A stretch of 64,000 bases of DNA, from contig LR746274.1 of NCBI GenBank assembly GCA_902729315.2, forward strand, positions 6,135,037 to 6,199,036, written 5' to 3'. Every line of letters begins with the position of its first letter. The stretch's first letter is position 1. Origin of the DNA: Spirodela intermedia. Its lineage: Eukaryota; Streptophyta; Magnoliopsida; Alismatales; Araceae. The notes beneath the pieces are model-generated. The model worked only from the letters and a program-made list of their open reading frames with translations. It ran no database searches and was not told where the DNA came from. Below, in pieces: positions 48,128 through 61,783 of this stretch. A program made the translations under genes and the position numbers.

Positions 48128-51100
48128 ATGTCGGGGAGGCGAAGAGGCCGCGGGGGCGGCGAAGTGATGGAGTCGATCTACTCGGTTCTAGCTCTGGTTC
48201 TCGTGCTAGTTGCCTGCGTTGAGCTCTGCGATGCAGCCACCGTGGTCGACGTGTACCGCCTGATCCAGTACGATCTAGCCGGTATCCCGTTCGGATCTCG
48301 CGCGGCCGGGCTCAATCACCACGCCGGCGCTCCTCCTTTTTCTCCGGGAACCGACCTCTCGCGTACCGTGGCATTGATGCCACTCCGGGAGCTCAATTTG
48401 ACCTTCCTCCAAGGTATGGTGAATCGATTGGCTTTCATCTTATCTTCTTTTGTTGAATTTCGTGGTCATGGATGGCAAAGTTCTGGCGTTGACGTAAAAT
48501 GAATTATCATTGACATTTTCTCTTCCTTTTGACTTCAAAGTTCACATTTTTATCATAGTTATGACTTTTTTCCGACTGATATAAGCCTGAAATATTTCAG
48601 ATTATATCACAAGTAAGAATCCGCTTGGGGGGCTATTGCTTTTGCTTCCCCAAAAGCTCAGTGAGAAGGTTGGCGATGATCGGGTTGGAAAGGTGGACCA
48701 GGTGACGAGAAGCGCATTGGCCGACCTGGAACGTTTGCTCATACATGCCAATCTTCCGGTGAGTGCCCAGGAAGTTCTTCTTTAGCATACTGGAGGTCTC
48801 TCTATGTGCGTACATTTTCGTTTCCAGGGCAGTGCTGGTTAAATCAATTGTCATTATTCAAATAAAAGGATATTACATTTGGATGTGTTCGTATTTCAAA
48901 CCTCGGTTACTGCTCGGAAATAAATATATATATATAAAGTGAAAAAAACTGCGTTGCCCTTGTAAGGGTGGGAATTGATTGATTTATTTTCTTCTACTGA
49001 CACTGCATTTTTGATTTGATCATTAGTGAAAAGTGAGGAAAGTGGAACACGTGTGTCACTTATTAGGAGCCTCTTTAATTCTCAAGATTCACTTAGTAGA
49101 ACTTTAGAGCATTAAGATAGCTTAATATTTTGCATTAAATTTGAGTGATTAAAATTTGGTCCTTTCTTTCTGATTTCAATATTTCTCTATTTTCTCCTCT
49201 GCTTCCTCGAGTTGTGTAAGAAAAGTAAAAGGTTTCCCTGCCTGAGAGTCAACGACCCATTGATTAAAAGTTGATTTTCTTTCTTTTAACAGTTTATTGT
49301 GCACGGTCTTGTAAGACCAACATACCAGATTGCGCAGGCCAAACTGTAGAACCTGGTTTTGATGCATCAGGAAGGAGAAAAGGATGATTTAACTCATATT
49401 GTCAGAATTTATGTTTACTTATAGGCCTCTGGCTCCTTTTTCTCCTCATATACAGAACGAGAATGGGGGGATGGCATGTACAATAAGCAGGATAATGGCA
49501 AGACTAATGGTGTTTCTTACTGCTGTGATTGTTGCAGTACGCTGTGTATTTTGCTTTCGAGGATGAGAAAATCGACGCTATACTGGCTGATGTTCGGCGG
49601 AGTGACAATGTGGGTCAGCCTGCATCAGCAACCACTGGCGGGTTTGTTGCTAGTCACAATCTTTTCCTTTCTCATTTAGCTTCACATCCTCTGACAAGTT
49701 TCTTTGCTATTTAACATAACTTCCCTTTCTGTGGGTTATATAATTTAAAATTAATAGTCCTTTTTTTTATCTGCTCGGATACTCATACTTCTTTGTTTAC
49801 CTTCGCAATTAAGATATTGTTTTCCAAAGGTGGTTCATCTATTTCCTCTTTTGTCATTTTGTCAACGAATATGCCTACATTTGAACATTTACACTCAGGG
49901 TGGCTATACCCCACGCCAACTTCCAGCCTGACATGAACTTGACCCACACAAAACTAGATTTAAGGTTAGCACCATTCCGCAAATGAGAAAAAGACAAAAA
50001 CTATGGTTTTGACATAAATAGATAACTTAAATCATACTATGTTATGCCACTCAAACTCTACTAGCTGCATTATGCTAGATCGAATGCGTCAAGTTAGGTC
50101 TATTCACATCTCAAAGGTTTGGATAAGGTTGGAAGGAATTGGTAGAATTTGTAGGGGGGCCATAATTTAGTTTTTCGAAAGACAGGTCCCAGCTAATCAT
50201 GAGACTATGCTATAAATGTCAACTCTACTGCTGGGATATTTTGCAACTGGATTTCTTCACAGAAATTGCTCACAATCACTGCAAGAGGAAGAAATCATAA
50301 GACATGAATGGTCATGAGTTTGAGTGAAAAATTGGGAAATATATTTAGGCATACGACCCAATATGAGGACAGATTCTCTTTAAAAAGAGGATGAGAGTGA
50401 AAGGCCTTGTGCAAGATAAGCATGTAGGTTTGGTGGCGGTTGGAGGAAATGATGCTGTGGTAGTCAAGAGAAATTCCCAATAACAAATACCTCTCTGGAC
50501 AAGAAGCTGATGGGGGTTGGGGGGGCGGCGAGGATGGGTGAACAAAATTAGAGGATAAAAAATGAGGGTTGACAAATGTAGTAAGAGGAAGAGAGAGGGG
50601 ACGGAAGAGATGAAAAATGTCCCATATCTATGGAGCCTTGACAAAAGTGGATGATTCACACACATATTAGTGTTTCTCGAAGTCCAAGGAAACTGAGTGT
50701 ATGCTTATGTGTCCTTTGGTGGCTGTAGACGAAAATGTGTATGGGTAGATTTGAATCATCTGGGATATTTATATCAGGTAATTTCTCGCTTTGTACGGTG
50801 GTTATAATAACATGCTAATTTTTTTATAATTTTTTGGTAAATTGACTGTGTTTTCTGGTTGCTTAATTGACATCTTTCTAATGGTGGCTAAGAATGCGTA
50901 CAGACACACAAAGGGCTGGGATAATCCTGTTCTAAAGTGGGCAGAGAATGTAGTATGATACAAAAATGCCTAATATCAATTCTCCATGTTTATTTTAGGC
51001 AATGTCCATATGTTTCCTCACAAGAAACGATTTTCATTCAACTGTTTTGCTTTGCAATATCTGTGTAATTACTAGGCTTGTGAGTGCAATGCCTTCTTTG

Positions 51101-54100
51101 TCGATTTACTGTAAGCCTGGTTTCAAATCCTGGAAACACCATGTTAACAGCGAATGAAACCTTGATTTAGTAATATACCTATAATTCTGAGAGCTATTGT
51201 TAATTTTAGTGCAAGGCAAGTTATTTAAATACTTTCACTGAAAGCCTAATCCAATACTTGTATGGGGAAATTTTCAGGTACAAGCTTGTTGTCTCTTCAC
51301 CAGAACCCAAGAAAATTCAATCTCCCACCATCACAAATATTCAGGTCCATTTTCTTTTCTCACACGTAGTGTTGAAATATTGCAAGGAGAATCTCCATAG
51401 TCTCTGAAACCGAAACGTTGTTTTTCATGACTTTGAAAAAGAACTGTTGTTCTCATGTATCGAAATATTGAGAAGACTAGTTGTTTGGTGCAGTCTAATC
51501 TTATTCTGTTGATGAAGGTTCTTGGTTTTTCTGGTTTTGATGACTTCATTTGATCTGTACAAGTTTTAGTGAACAATCAAGTGCCATGTTGTTGTTAGGC
51601 ATTATGATCAGCCTTATGGTTTGCATCCCTTTTCGGGCAGTTACTTGGGCATGGGTGGTTGGTAGCCAGTTAAATTTAAAAAGAAGATTTCAAATTTGCT
51701 TATACTATCTTTGTTTTTTTTTTTCAACTTTTTGGTAGCGTGGGCTTCATCTTTTTCATAATATTAGTCGAAGAGTAAGGCAAGTCTGCAAAGAGGCTAG
51801 TGCCATATTCTTGGACCAGCCTTGCGTGGTTGACTTTGCAGAAGTAACAGGAGATTCGGGGAGTCTTCGATAAGTATTGCAAGGACTCTGACAGAGTTAG
51901 CTGGTCAATAAAGAGTGGTCTTTCAAGGTGCCAAAGACTCTCATTGGTGTTATGTTGCAGAGGATTAAAGGGGATTTTTTTTCAAGGGAATGTAGTTTCC
52001 ATTATGAGTGTTTGGGTTTTTGGATTCTTCTGTTCCATCAGATTGATCGAAAATAAGCTGTGCTTGAGTTTATTCAGCTTTATTGTTTCTTTATGAATTT
52101 TCATGAGCCCCAGACCTGTCTGTTCTTTTTGTACGTTTCGGGAGATTGACTGGAATAACTGATTTGTAATGTGTGTCCTTAACTGATTTATACACCACAT
52201 TCTGAAGAAGGCAGTTCTCTTCATAAAAATAAAAGTAATTTTCAAAATATATCGAGCCTGGAAATAGGAGACTCAATCCTTTTCATTTTAGTGATTGTAT
52301 CTATGAAATAGCGAAGAGCTGTGATGACCAGGATGTTTGAATTTCGGGCATTGGGTAAACCTATATTAGTACTGGTTCCGTGTTTTACTTGATGACTGAT
52401 CATACTTTTCTATTCAAGGACTTACTATATTTGCAAGGTGCAAACCGTGGATTTGACCACTTCGCTCAGTAAACCTAAAATGTTGCTTAAAAATGTTTTG
52501 CAATAAACCTGCAGTACTAATGGCTTTTCAGTGTTTTGTCTAGCAATTACTTATGATATGGCATTAACGAATCCATGTTTTAGTTTACTGCTTTGTGGAT
52601 ATATTGTCTAGACAAACACACACACCTGCAAAGTTACTTTTATCAACCCATCTCGATCTCACTTGATTGATCTATTTCTCTAGTTGTGATGATACTCATT
52701 GTTTAAGTTTAATCTTTTTTTTTTTGTTTCCCTTGCTCTTCAATTGTATGCGAAAATGTTAAAATTTTCCTCTACGGTGGCCATTCCCAAGTCAGATAGA
52801 AAGAAGGCTATTAAGAAGAGGCATATTTTACTTCACTGGAGATTGAGATTTTTCTGAAAACTGCTCGATATATTGCTTATATTTTCTGGGTTTCTCTTAG
52901 TCTGTTATGGAAGCTCGTGTTATTTGGACAGGGATGGCTGTCAGGTCTGAAAGGCGATGGAGATGTTAATCAGCTGCCTACAATAGCCATTGTTGCTTCA
53001 TACGACACCTTCGGCGCTGCACCAGTAAGACATACCTTATTGGCACCCGGAATTTACTACTGTTATTATTATCCTTATGTATATATGTATATTGATGTGC
53101 ATAGTTCACAGGCATTGTCTGTGGGGGGTGACAGCAATGGAAGTGGAGCTGTGGTTCTCTTAGAGATTGCTAGGCTTTTCTCTGGTCTTTATTCGAGTCC
53201 TAAAACGCGAGGAAGATATAATATACTATTCGGGCTGACATCTGGTGGCCCGTACAACTACAATGGAACTCTCAAGGTCAGCTCAAGTCAAACAGCTCAC
53301 CCAAATCCACAGTTTTCTTCTGATCTTGTTATGCATGATAATATCTTTTTTTTTTTTAATCCTTAAACATCGCCTTTTATCTTATTTCCAATAACATCTC
53401 ACTTTTTTCACTTCAAAAAGTTAAATATTTCACGATTAGATTGCCTTTTGATCTTATATCATCATTTCTTCAATGAGTTGACATGTTTCAGCTTTGTCCT
53501 TTTCAGTGGTTGAGGAGTTTAGATCAACGTGTGCGCGAGAGTATTGACTATGCTATTTGTTTGAATAGTATTGGTTCCTGGAATAACGAGCTGTGGATGC
53601 ATATATCAAAGCCCCCTGAAAATGCCGTCATAAAGCAGATCTATGAAGTAAGTGGTGCTGATTTCCATGGATCTTGCTCGGGCTGACCTTGCAACCTGTA
53701 TCTTGTCTAAGTGATGGATGACTTGACTACATTTCTTGCAGTCCCTTGCTGATGTAGCTGGAGAGTTGGGGGTTACAATCGGCATCAAGCATAAGAAAAT
53801 AAATATATCAAATCCACGGGTAAGTTTACAATGTCACTCGACCCAATTGATGGGATCATTTGCAGATTCATTTGCTCCAAAAGATCTGAGGAAAGATGGT
53901 CACTGTCAGAAATGGCAGTCCGCCATTTCATCCATGGAATGGTCTCCTGAGTCGTTTTTATTTTATTTTTTGTTTAAAGGGGGGCATGTTCTTACACTTT
54001 CGGCCAGTTTCTTTGTTTTCCTTTTGGTTTTGGTATGACTGGTCCGAGAATCGAGATCATGAGTATTGGAATTCGGAACCTTTTATAGGTCGCCTGGGAG

Positions 54101-55597
54101 CACGAGCAGTTTTCAAGGTTGAGATTAACTGCTGTCACTCTATCCGAGCTTGCTCAGGCGCCAGAACTGCTGGAAAGCACTGGAGGCCTCTACGACACCA
54201 GGTAAGGCTCAATCACACAAGCTTCTACTCGGAGGCCATAGTGTGTCATTTTACCAACAGTAGTAGGCGGGTAATATGAGGGAATAGATTGGTTTTTATT
54301 TCAAATTAATTTGCTTTCATGGAGGTCGTTCTTGAGTTCAACAAAGATGGGAACTTTATTTTTTTTGCCCCCCCCCCCACCCACCCACCACCACCAAGTT
54401 GAAAGCGTTTTGGGGGACTATCAAACTGAAAGATGATCCTCAGTTAAATCTACACCCTTTTTACTATATTTGGTGTTTTCTGCAGGAACGCTGTCGATGA
54501 GATGGCTGTAATTAGAAGTGCCAAAATAGTCGCAGAAAGTCTTGCTGTAAGTCCGTTGCTGATTCTCATGTTCACTCGCCTTATTCATACACGCTTGAGT
54601 TGACTAGTATCCATTGCTGTAAATATGTCATATCATGGTAGATTCTTAGGAGTAAAGAGATGACTTGTCGGACATCGGAAGTCAACGGCGGATCATCTCC
54701 TCAAGGAGAATAAACCCAGCTACGATCCTATATTATTTAAATTTTTGTTTATTTTATTGCAGAAGCATATTTATGGCCATCAAAGGAAGAAGATCCATGT
54801 TTTTGAGGACAACAGCAGCCTGGCAGTAAATCCCGCGTATATCAGTTCTTGGCTGGATCTCTTCTCAAAGACTCCTCGTGTGGCCCCTTTTCTTTCCAAG
54901 GCCGATCCCCTGATCTCTGCTCTGAAAAAGGTCAAACTTTATGATCCTACTTATCTCTCTTTCTCTCTCTCTCTAAACAAACCAACCACCAATAGATTGT
55001 GTAGAGGGAGAGAAATGATGTGTGTATATCCTCCTATTTATGGACCCATCGGGAATTCACTTCTATCTGATATGATGTGATGCTTACTGAAATATATTCT
55101 CTGTGAATCGAGCTATGTTCTTCCCTCTGCTCGGTGTTCTTGACTTTTGTCTGCTCAATTCAATCGACTGACCTTGGGAAATTCACTGATTATGGCAGGA
55201 ACTGTCGGACCATACAGTGGAGGTCAGCTTGCAGCACGACGTCCTTGATGGAATGTTCACCTTCTACGACTCATCGAGTGCTAAACTGAGCATATATCAG
55301 GTGATTTCTATTCGGAGGGGGGTTGACTTTTCCGAAGTCAAGAACCCATCTTGTTGTGTCAGATTTCGCAGCGCCAGAATTCTTTAATCAATACTCCTTG
55401 CATCCCATGCTCCGTTTCAATCGCCACAAAAAGTGGAATTCTTGACAGAGTGGGTTGACTTATTCCATTTTTTCATCTCTCTCCTCAGGTTGCAAGCGTG
55501 ACCTTTGATCTTCTCCTTCTTCTCGCCGTGGGATCTTATTTAGTTGTCCTCTTCAGCTTTCTTGTCATTGCAACTCGGGTACGAACCCCTTTTGCCC

Positions 55598-55643
<46 letters not shown>

Positions 55644-55805
55644 CTCCGTAGGACACAGATCATCTAGTTTTGATTACTATTAAATTCCCAATCACAGAAA
55701 TCCAGCGGATTCCTCACGATTCCTCGGTTTCTTTCTTCTTAGGGTCTCGACGATCTCTTGAGCATATTCAGACGGCCTCCGCCACGGAAATTGAAGGTAG
55801 CCTGA
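48128..55805 (+). CDS. NCLN: nicalin (BOS complex subunit NCLN)
   Basis: Fourteen exons: 48128-48413, 48601-48758, 49538-49641, 51278-51344, 52932-53024, 53112-53276, 53507-53647, 53742-53819, 54089-54201, 54486-54546, 54763-54930, 55199-55300, 55489-55578, 55743-55805; 562 aa, close to the known plant length of about 565. All introns GT-AG, phases agree. The N-terminus has a signal-anchor (about residues 14-36, ESIYSVLALVLVLVACVELC), then the nicastrin/nicalin-type lumenal domain (TVVDVYRLIQYDLAG, YAVYFAFEDEKID, TIAIVASYDTFGAAPALSVG, GRYNILFGLTSGGPYNYNG, AICLNSIGSWNNELW) and a C-terminal transmembrane helix (about 514-540, FDLLLLLAVGSYLVVLFSF) with a short basic tail. In animals nicalin, TMEM147 and NOMO form an ER complex acting at the multipass translocon; a similar ER role is inferred here. 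A second in-frame ATG (48167) could also serve as start. Confidence 0.95.
55601..55640. repeat. (CT)n in nicalin intron 13
   Basis: CT run of about 20 units, 20 bp after the intron 13 donor and about 100 bp before its acceptor; CT in the transcript. Confidence 0.95.
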
Positions 55806-56573
55806 GATCCCACGGAGCTTCCAGCTGCTCAGAGGTAGAGGACTACCCGATTCTCTCAAAGAACTCCGCTGCAGGAAATTTTTGACTCTCTATTTTTGTT
55901 TAGCTCTTTTGGGCTGACCCAGCCGAGTTAGAAGACTCCTCTTTTAGGCCTTTCAGCCAATTGATTAGATAAGGCTTGTTGTCAACGATGCTTGTGCTTT
56001 GGAGCAGAATCACCATAACAGGAGAGGCTTCGTTTGGCCCCCGGATTAAGCCATCCGTTGACTTTTGAGCCTGATCCTGAGATCAGGTTGGAGAATTTCC
56101 TGCCTTTGGTCGCACCCTAAGAAGCCTCAATCAGCTACCCTCTCTCTCTCTTCTTAACCACACCCACCGGAGATGGTGAAGGGGTCTGAACTGGGCTTCC
56201 TCTACCAAAGCTCTGGCTGTGCATCAGGTCTTTTACAGGGCCTGGCATGAGCTATATGAAGCTTGAGGAGGCTGGGCCTGCCAACCCTGGTTCGTACCAT
56301 AGTAATGAACAGTAATGAATAAGCTAGAGAGAGAGGATCTGACTACAGCAAAGAATGAGACTGAGTTCACAGGAGGTGGGGCCGAAGAAGAAGACGAAGC
56401 AGAAAGAAGAGAGGCATGAAGCTGATGTATTGTCTATACACATACCTCCGCATTCCCCTGGGCAAGTGCCATTTTATTCTGCAACCCTCTGCCAGTCCCA
56501 CAAACGAATGCAAGATACAACTTTGAATCGTAATTAATAATCTAACAAGTGGCGAAGGAAAAAAAACTTGACC
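55806..56573. other. convergent 3' ends of nicalin and ELM1
   Basis: 768 bp between the stop codons of the plus-strand nicalin gene and the minus-strand ELM1 gene; both 3' UTRs and poly(A) sites must lie here. No other gene was recognised. Confidence 0.6.
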
Positions 56574-57294
56574 TCACCGCCCCAGGCTCCATCCTCTCTC
56601 CGCCAGAGCAACCCGGACCCGGGCAGCAGCCTCCCCGGCGTCGTTCAGCGGCGGGTAACACCAGCTTTCGGATATCTACAGATCCAGTGAAACCCAGGAG
56701 CAGAATATTAGACAACTCATCACACCAGATTACGTAATCATCATCCCACGCTGCTGTTGCTCACTCACATCTTCTTTGCCGGTGAACGGCCGGGACATGC
56801 CCCTGTCGCGGAGGCTCTTGTGGAAGGCCGAGAACTTCCACGTGCAGCGCTCGGCACCCGCCACGTAGACCGGCTTCCTGTGGGAAATTATGAGAGGTTC
56901 TGATTGATTACTAATGGCACAAAGGAGGGTTTTTTTTTTTTTTTGAATGATGGATGGTGTACCCAGTGGTGCAGGCCTCGCTCAACATGCTGACGGAGTC
57001 TGCTGTTATGACGAACGCGTCGGCCCAGGCAAGGTGGCCCATGTGGGGGTTCGGATCTGAGATGACGCCAAGTTAGTCAATTATCATATATATTGGAATT
57101 ATAATTCCAAACTACGATTATAAAACCCACATGAATTTTTTTTTCTTGGAATTAGAGAACAAAAGAAGCATAACAAAGGACCCACTTGCCCAAAAAAAAA
57201 GAGAGAGAAAGAAAAGACACTTCTGGGTGATTACTAAACTCTGTGCCAATGTATAAGTAGAATTCAAAACAAGCATAAAAAGGGACCCAGATGG

Positions 57295-57351
<57 letters not shown>

Positions 57352-60300
57352 CCTTCTCCACCCCAAATATAGACCTTTGGGTGATCACGAAATTGTCTCA
57401 ATATAATGCCTGAGACCTGTTAAAGATTGAAAAACGCGAAAAAGGTCACATACTTTGTGATGAAGTTGAGAATCGCTTATGAAATGAGGGCAGATGTACA
57501 TGCGTTGCAACCTTTTCAGGTGTTCTCCTGGAGAAAGAGACTCTGACGCTACCACAACTGGGCAGCACCTTGTGCAGCGCATCTACCAACTGCTTGGCGA
57601 GGTCTACACCATATCTACAGTGGCCTGACATAATCATAAAGATTGCATAAGATCCAAGTGCATCAAACGTTCTATCTTTATTCTGTTTATGTGGTACCCT
57701 ACAAAACATTTGCCTATCGTTTCCTGGAAGGGAATATTTCTGTTGCATTAACAAGACTACTACACTCCGGGTCACATAGAGGCTATGATCAGATTGTACA
57801 TTGTAAGGTTCTCTAAGCCAACTGCGAGAAATTTTATGAAACCTATATGTTGACAAGATTTGGTGTGTATCATCGTCCTATTGCATTTAACAGGAAAATT
57901 CAGACAATTTGAAGTAAAATGAAATTAGGTGGGACAGTAATGACTCATTGCCAAGCACAAAAACGCATGCGAAAGATAAAATAAATTATCAGTGCCAAGA
58001 CGAATGAGTGTGCAAGAAAAGGAGAGAAGCATAGCATTACTTGTTGGGCCGCCAATGTTTATGACCAGCAAAGGCCTAGGGAGGGGTGCCAACTCATTAT
58101 GCCACGTCAGAGCAGCAGCCCGAAGTGTGGAAGAGTCAACTTGATGTAATGCCCCAACAGTGAGAACCTGATCTTCCAAAAGTTTCAAAATGAGACGAAA
58201 TTAATTAGTAAACGAAGGCTTGAAAGAGGAAAAATATGTAATCCAACAGAAAAAACAAGTACCCTGGAGAGCATACCACATTACTGCCAGGGGGTTCTCG
58301 TGGAGTTATCCACCGCCGTAGAAATTTAGGGATCTCTTGTTGTCCACTTGGTGTCAAAGGATAATAATCATGCTGCGGAGTGACTACCATATCAAACCGA
58401 TCTAGATGTGTTCTCGGATGTTGTATCTGAGACAAAATAGTAAGGTAAGAGAAATATTCCAAGTGACCAGTTCAGACAAAACGTGACTTAGATAAATGCA
58501 TATAATAATTAACTTGCATTGACTCACAACCTGAACGACAAAAACACTTTGGGGTGCTAAACGCCTTATTGAACTGGCTATTGAGATCGTATCCCAACCT
58601 GAAGCAACCACTAGCAATGGACCTTCCCTGAAACATTCCAGGATGTTATACTTTTAAATATCGGCTGAAGATAAATATACTACAAAAAATAAAATATTCG
58701 TAATATACTAGACGACTGTTGGGGGTGAAGAGAAATATTCGTAATGAAAAATATTCGTAAAATTCATCAAATATACTAGAAAAAAAAATCGTAATATGCA
58801 ACAGATATAAATAGCGGCTGAAGAGAAATCCAAACTAATAATAGAAACTACTGATATCAATTCAGACATTAGACGACTTTATAAAACAAAACTTCAAACA
58901 CAACATAATAGAAGCATAGATAGTGCACGGAGTAGATGACAAGGCAAATTTGACCCACCAAATCACCCTAAAGTCTGCAGACACCTTTGCCTGAAGCAAT
59001 GCAGATATTAAACAGGAGGATGAGAAAACATGCATACTGTATGAAGGGTTTTCATCCAATCACTTCTATTTGATGCCATTCAAACTTTTGAGTAACCCGT
59101 GAACACAAAGTACTCCTTACACTTCTCTGACGCAGAAAAATAAGATGGGGAAACCAATAATCATATAGCGAAACATACTTATCAAAAGTCTCGTGAGCCA
59201 TTGCTGCGATCTGCTTTGCATCAGCCTCTAACACAGAAGACAAGCCGCTCATCCTACCATTTTGGTATGGTAATGACGACACTTTCTTCCCCTGAAGTAG
59301 CATGAATAGCCGCGATTCCCCAAATACTCTTCTGATGGCATAGTCTAACTTCTTGTGAAATGATACAGGAAGCCAACGGAGCCAATCATTGATCCGTCCT
59401 CTTGGTCTTGTAACCCTCTGCATAAATTATCAACAGAAGCTCAGAAATTGAATAAGTAACTGGAAGAAAAAAAAAAAACTGTCCAATTTTGCTTCAGGAC
59501 TAAAGGAAAAAAATCCTGATAAATGAGAAAAATAGATGGTCAGAGAAAAGAACAAAACTATAAAGCAATATTGTTATAGAAAGTTTCAATAAAAAAATCG
59601 TGCAAGTAAATCACATATATTTCTTCTAGCACAACCGTAAAAAATAAAAACGATCTCAATATTCCGTGATTTTTAAAACATTTTTACAACAGAGACCTCA
59701 TAGCTCATGCATATCTCAATACAGAAAAAAAAATAGAGAAGTCATACGACACAATAATATTGCCACACCAGTGCAAACTGGGAACTTTCCCACCATTATA
59801 AATCGGTAACTTTTATGCTATAAAATTGAGGCAGAAGAAACTGTTCATTGACACTTTTGGGGATAAAAATAAGATGTACACGGATATATAAATTAAAAAG
59901 CGACGAATGGATAGATTTATCCAAGTATAAAGCAAATGGATTCATGTTTTCTTTTAGCAAAAGATGAAACATATCTAAATACTTCATATGCTCGTATTGC
60001 AAGATATATTGAAGATAAAAGCACGCTAGGGATGACACAAAAAACGTGAACGAATTCTGTGCACAGAACACGACCACTGACTTCAGGGTTTAACCATTTA
60101 TCACGACGTAGTGATAGGTTCGTATGGTTCAATGCCCGTCATTGCCTCAATGACGCCTAAATACCAACAGGAAATTATTGGGGTCTAAAAATAGTGATTG
60201 TTGGTTTTCGTGATGTTGACACTGGTTTCTGAAGTGAATACACAATTTTATTAACAATAGGAAACACGTTTCTTGTGATCAGAGACTTATTTACAATTAT

Positions 60301-60864
60301 GGCATCGAAAGCGACGCTTTCAATTTGTCATTTACAACAAGAAGTTGTCTCCTGAGAAGGGCAGCGAATGCTAGTGAATCACAGTTTCCATTCCCACAAG
60401 AACCCTGCTGCTCTAAGATTAAATAACTATCACAGGACATAGGTTAGAAGGGGAAAATAGTATGACAAACTGCGAAGAAAATTGGATTCGAATCCAATCA
60501 GTTCGTAGACATAGAGGATGTGTCGAAAATTTCGCTAAAAAAAACCAGAGCAACCAAGAGAACAAAACACCAAAACACAAAATTCCCACAAAAAGGTTTT
60601 TCATTCGAATTTCAACAGTATCAAGATGGTCCGAAGGAAAACAAGCACGGCTCAGAGAATCTGGAAACACCAGGAACGCACATATAGTGTCTGGTTGTCG
60701 GAGAGCCCCAGCGCGCGAACCAGCCCGATGCACTGATTCTCCGCGCCGGAATAACCATTACCGATCACGACCGCGCGCCTCACGACGCTGTAGCCCCCCC
60801 CCTCGAAGATCTCCGGCATCCCCAGGGTAGCGCCGGGCGGCTCCGGAAGTCTGATGCTCCTCAT
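56574..60864 (-). CDS. ELM1: mitochondrial fission protein ELM1
   Basis: Ten exons: 60864-60682, 59417-59179, 58627-58531, 58426-58277, 58167-58041, 57624-57512, 57416-57353, 57056-56963, 56877-56769, 56675-56574; 425 aa, matching the plant family (about 427). All introns GT-AG with consistent phases. Signatures: SIRLPEPPGATLGMPEIFE and RRAVVIGNGYSGAENQCIGL in exon 1, RVTRPRGRINDWLRWLPVSF, DTISIASSIRRLAPQSVFVV, IQHPRTHLDRFDMVVTPQHD, PLLVINIGGPTSHCRYG, GSVRVSFSRRTPEK, GHLAWADAFVITADSVSMLS, and the end SESWCYPPLND. ELM1 is a plant-specific protein on the outer face of mitochondria that recruits the dynamin DRP3A for fission; that role is inherited from the family. The start is the ATG at MRSIRLPEPP. 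Intron 1 (about 1.26 kb) is the longest. Intron 7 starts with a long CT tract. Confidence 0.96.
57299..57348. repeat. (GA)n at the 5' end of ELM1 intron 7
   Basis: GA run on the plus strand, so CT in the transcript, beginning only a few bases after the donor GTAAAT of intron 7. Confidence 0.95.
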
Positions 60865-61067
60865 GAGGCCCAAACGGACAATCAACGCCGCCGGCACCTG
60901 CAACTACGACATCAAAAACCGACAATTGATCACTCCCCGCTCACCAGAAGATGATCAATAGGCATGCAACCGCCTCCCTCGACAGTTCTTCCCTTCGTCC
61001 GGTGTAGAAGCGGTTAGGTTTGAGCGAGTATAAGCAAGTATATAATGAAACGTTTCAGCCTTTTTAA

Positions 61068-61071
<4 letters not shown>
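60865..61071. promoter_or_regulatory. ELM1 leader / tRNA-Leu upstream region
   Basis: 207 bp between the divergently transcribed ELM1 gene (minus) and tRNA-Leu (plus). It holds the ELM1 leader and core promoter and the tRNA 5' flank; a tataatg-like AT patch is at 61040-61047, about 30 bp before the tRNA. No other feature was recognised. Confidence 0.45.

Positions 61072-61151
<80 letters not shown>
61072..61151 (+). tRNA. tRNA-Leu (anticodon UAG)
   Basis: Complete class II tRNA cloverleaf. Acceptor stem GACAGTT (61072-61078) pairs with AGCTGTC (61144-61150); discriminator A at 61151. Anticodon stem CCAGA/TCTGG encloses loop TTTAGGC with anticodon TAG at 61106-61108. A long variable arm follows, then the T arm with GGGTTCAAATCCC. 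The A box (tggccgagtgg) and B box (gggttcaaatc) internal promoter elements are intact, and no intron is present. CCA is not encoded, as usual for nuclear tRNA genes. Confidence 0.97.
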
Positions 61152-61152
<1 letters not shown>

Positions 61153-61165
61153 GTTCCATCAACTC

Positions 61166-61176
61166 TTTTTCTTTTT
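61166..61176 (+). terminator. Pol III terminator of tRNA-Leu
   Basis: Two T5 runs (tttttcttttt) 15 bp after the tRNA end, typical for RNA polymerase III termination. Confidence 0.85.
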
Positions 61177-61184
61177 ACCGGTTA

Positions 61185-61560
61185 ATTATGAAAGGAGGTG
61201 GCTTTCCTCCCAATTTTAATTTACGTATTAATTAATGGTACTCGCGCTTAGTTTTTGTCCATTTATCAAATATTTTATTTTCTGCTTCTATTCTTTTTTT
61301 CGAGTTAATAAGAGAACTAATTAACTCTTTTTACGGGTTATTATTTAACTATTTTTATTTTTACGTGTTAATTCTAAAATTATTTTATTTTTTTACATCT
61401 TTTTCACCCAAAGAGCATGCATTTTCTCCCATTTTGAATTTACCTAATTTATTTTCTGCTTCTATTTTTTTCGAGTTAATGATAAAATTAATTTAATTTT
61501 CACATCCTTTTCATCCGAAAGGGCGTGGGTTCCCTCCCATTTTAATTTACCTATTAGGCT
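61185..61560. repeat. degenerate tandem repeat carrying a tRNA-Leu fragment
   Basis: Three related segments start near 61190, 61408 and 61514. Each ends 'ctccca(a)ttttaatttac' or 'ctcccattttgaatttac', and two are separated by 'ttattttctgcttctatt...cgagttaa'. The third begins with tccgaaagggcgtgggttc (61514-61532), identical to 61116-61134 of the tRNA (end of the anticodon stem, variable arm and T arm). The array therefore appears to derive partly from the tRNA gene and its 3' flank. Confidence 0.75.
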
Positions 61561-61783
61561 TACTTTTAATATATTTTTTAAAAGTATCAGTAAATAAGTT
61601 AATGATAAAAACCATCTACTACTTGTTTCTTAAACTGTACTTTCTACTTGAAAAAATAATTTTAATAATTCAATAATTCCATAAAAACAACGATATATAT
61701 ATATATATATCACTTAATAAGCTACCTTGATTAAATTGTTATTAATATCATTTGGGTGCCTCACATGCCCGATTAGTATCCTT

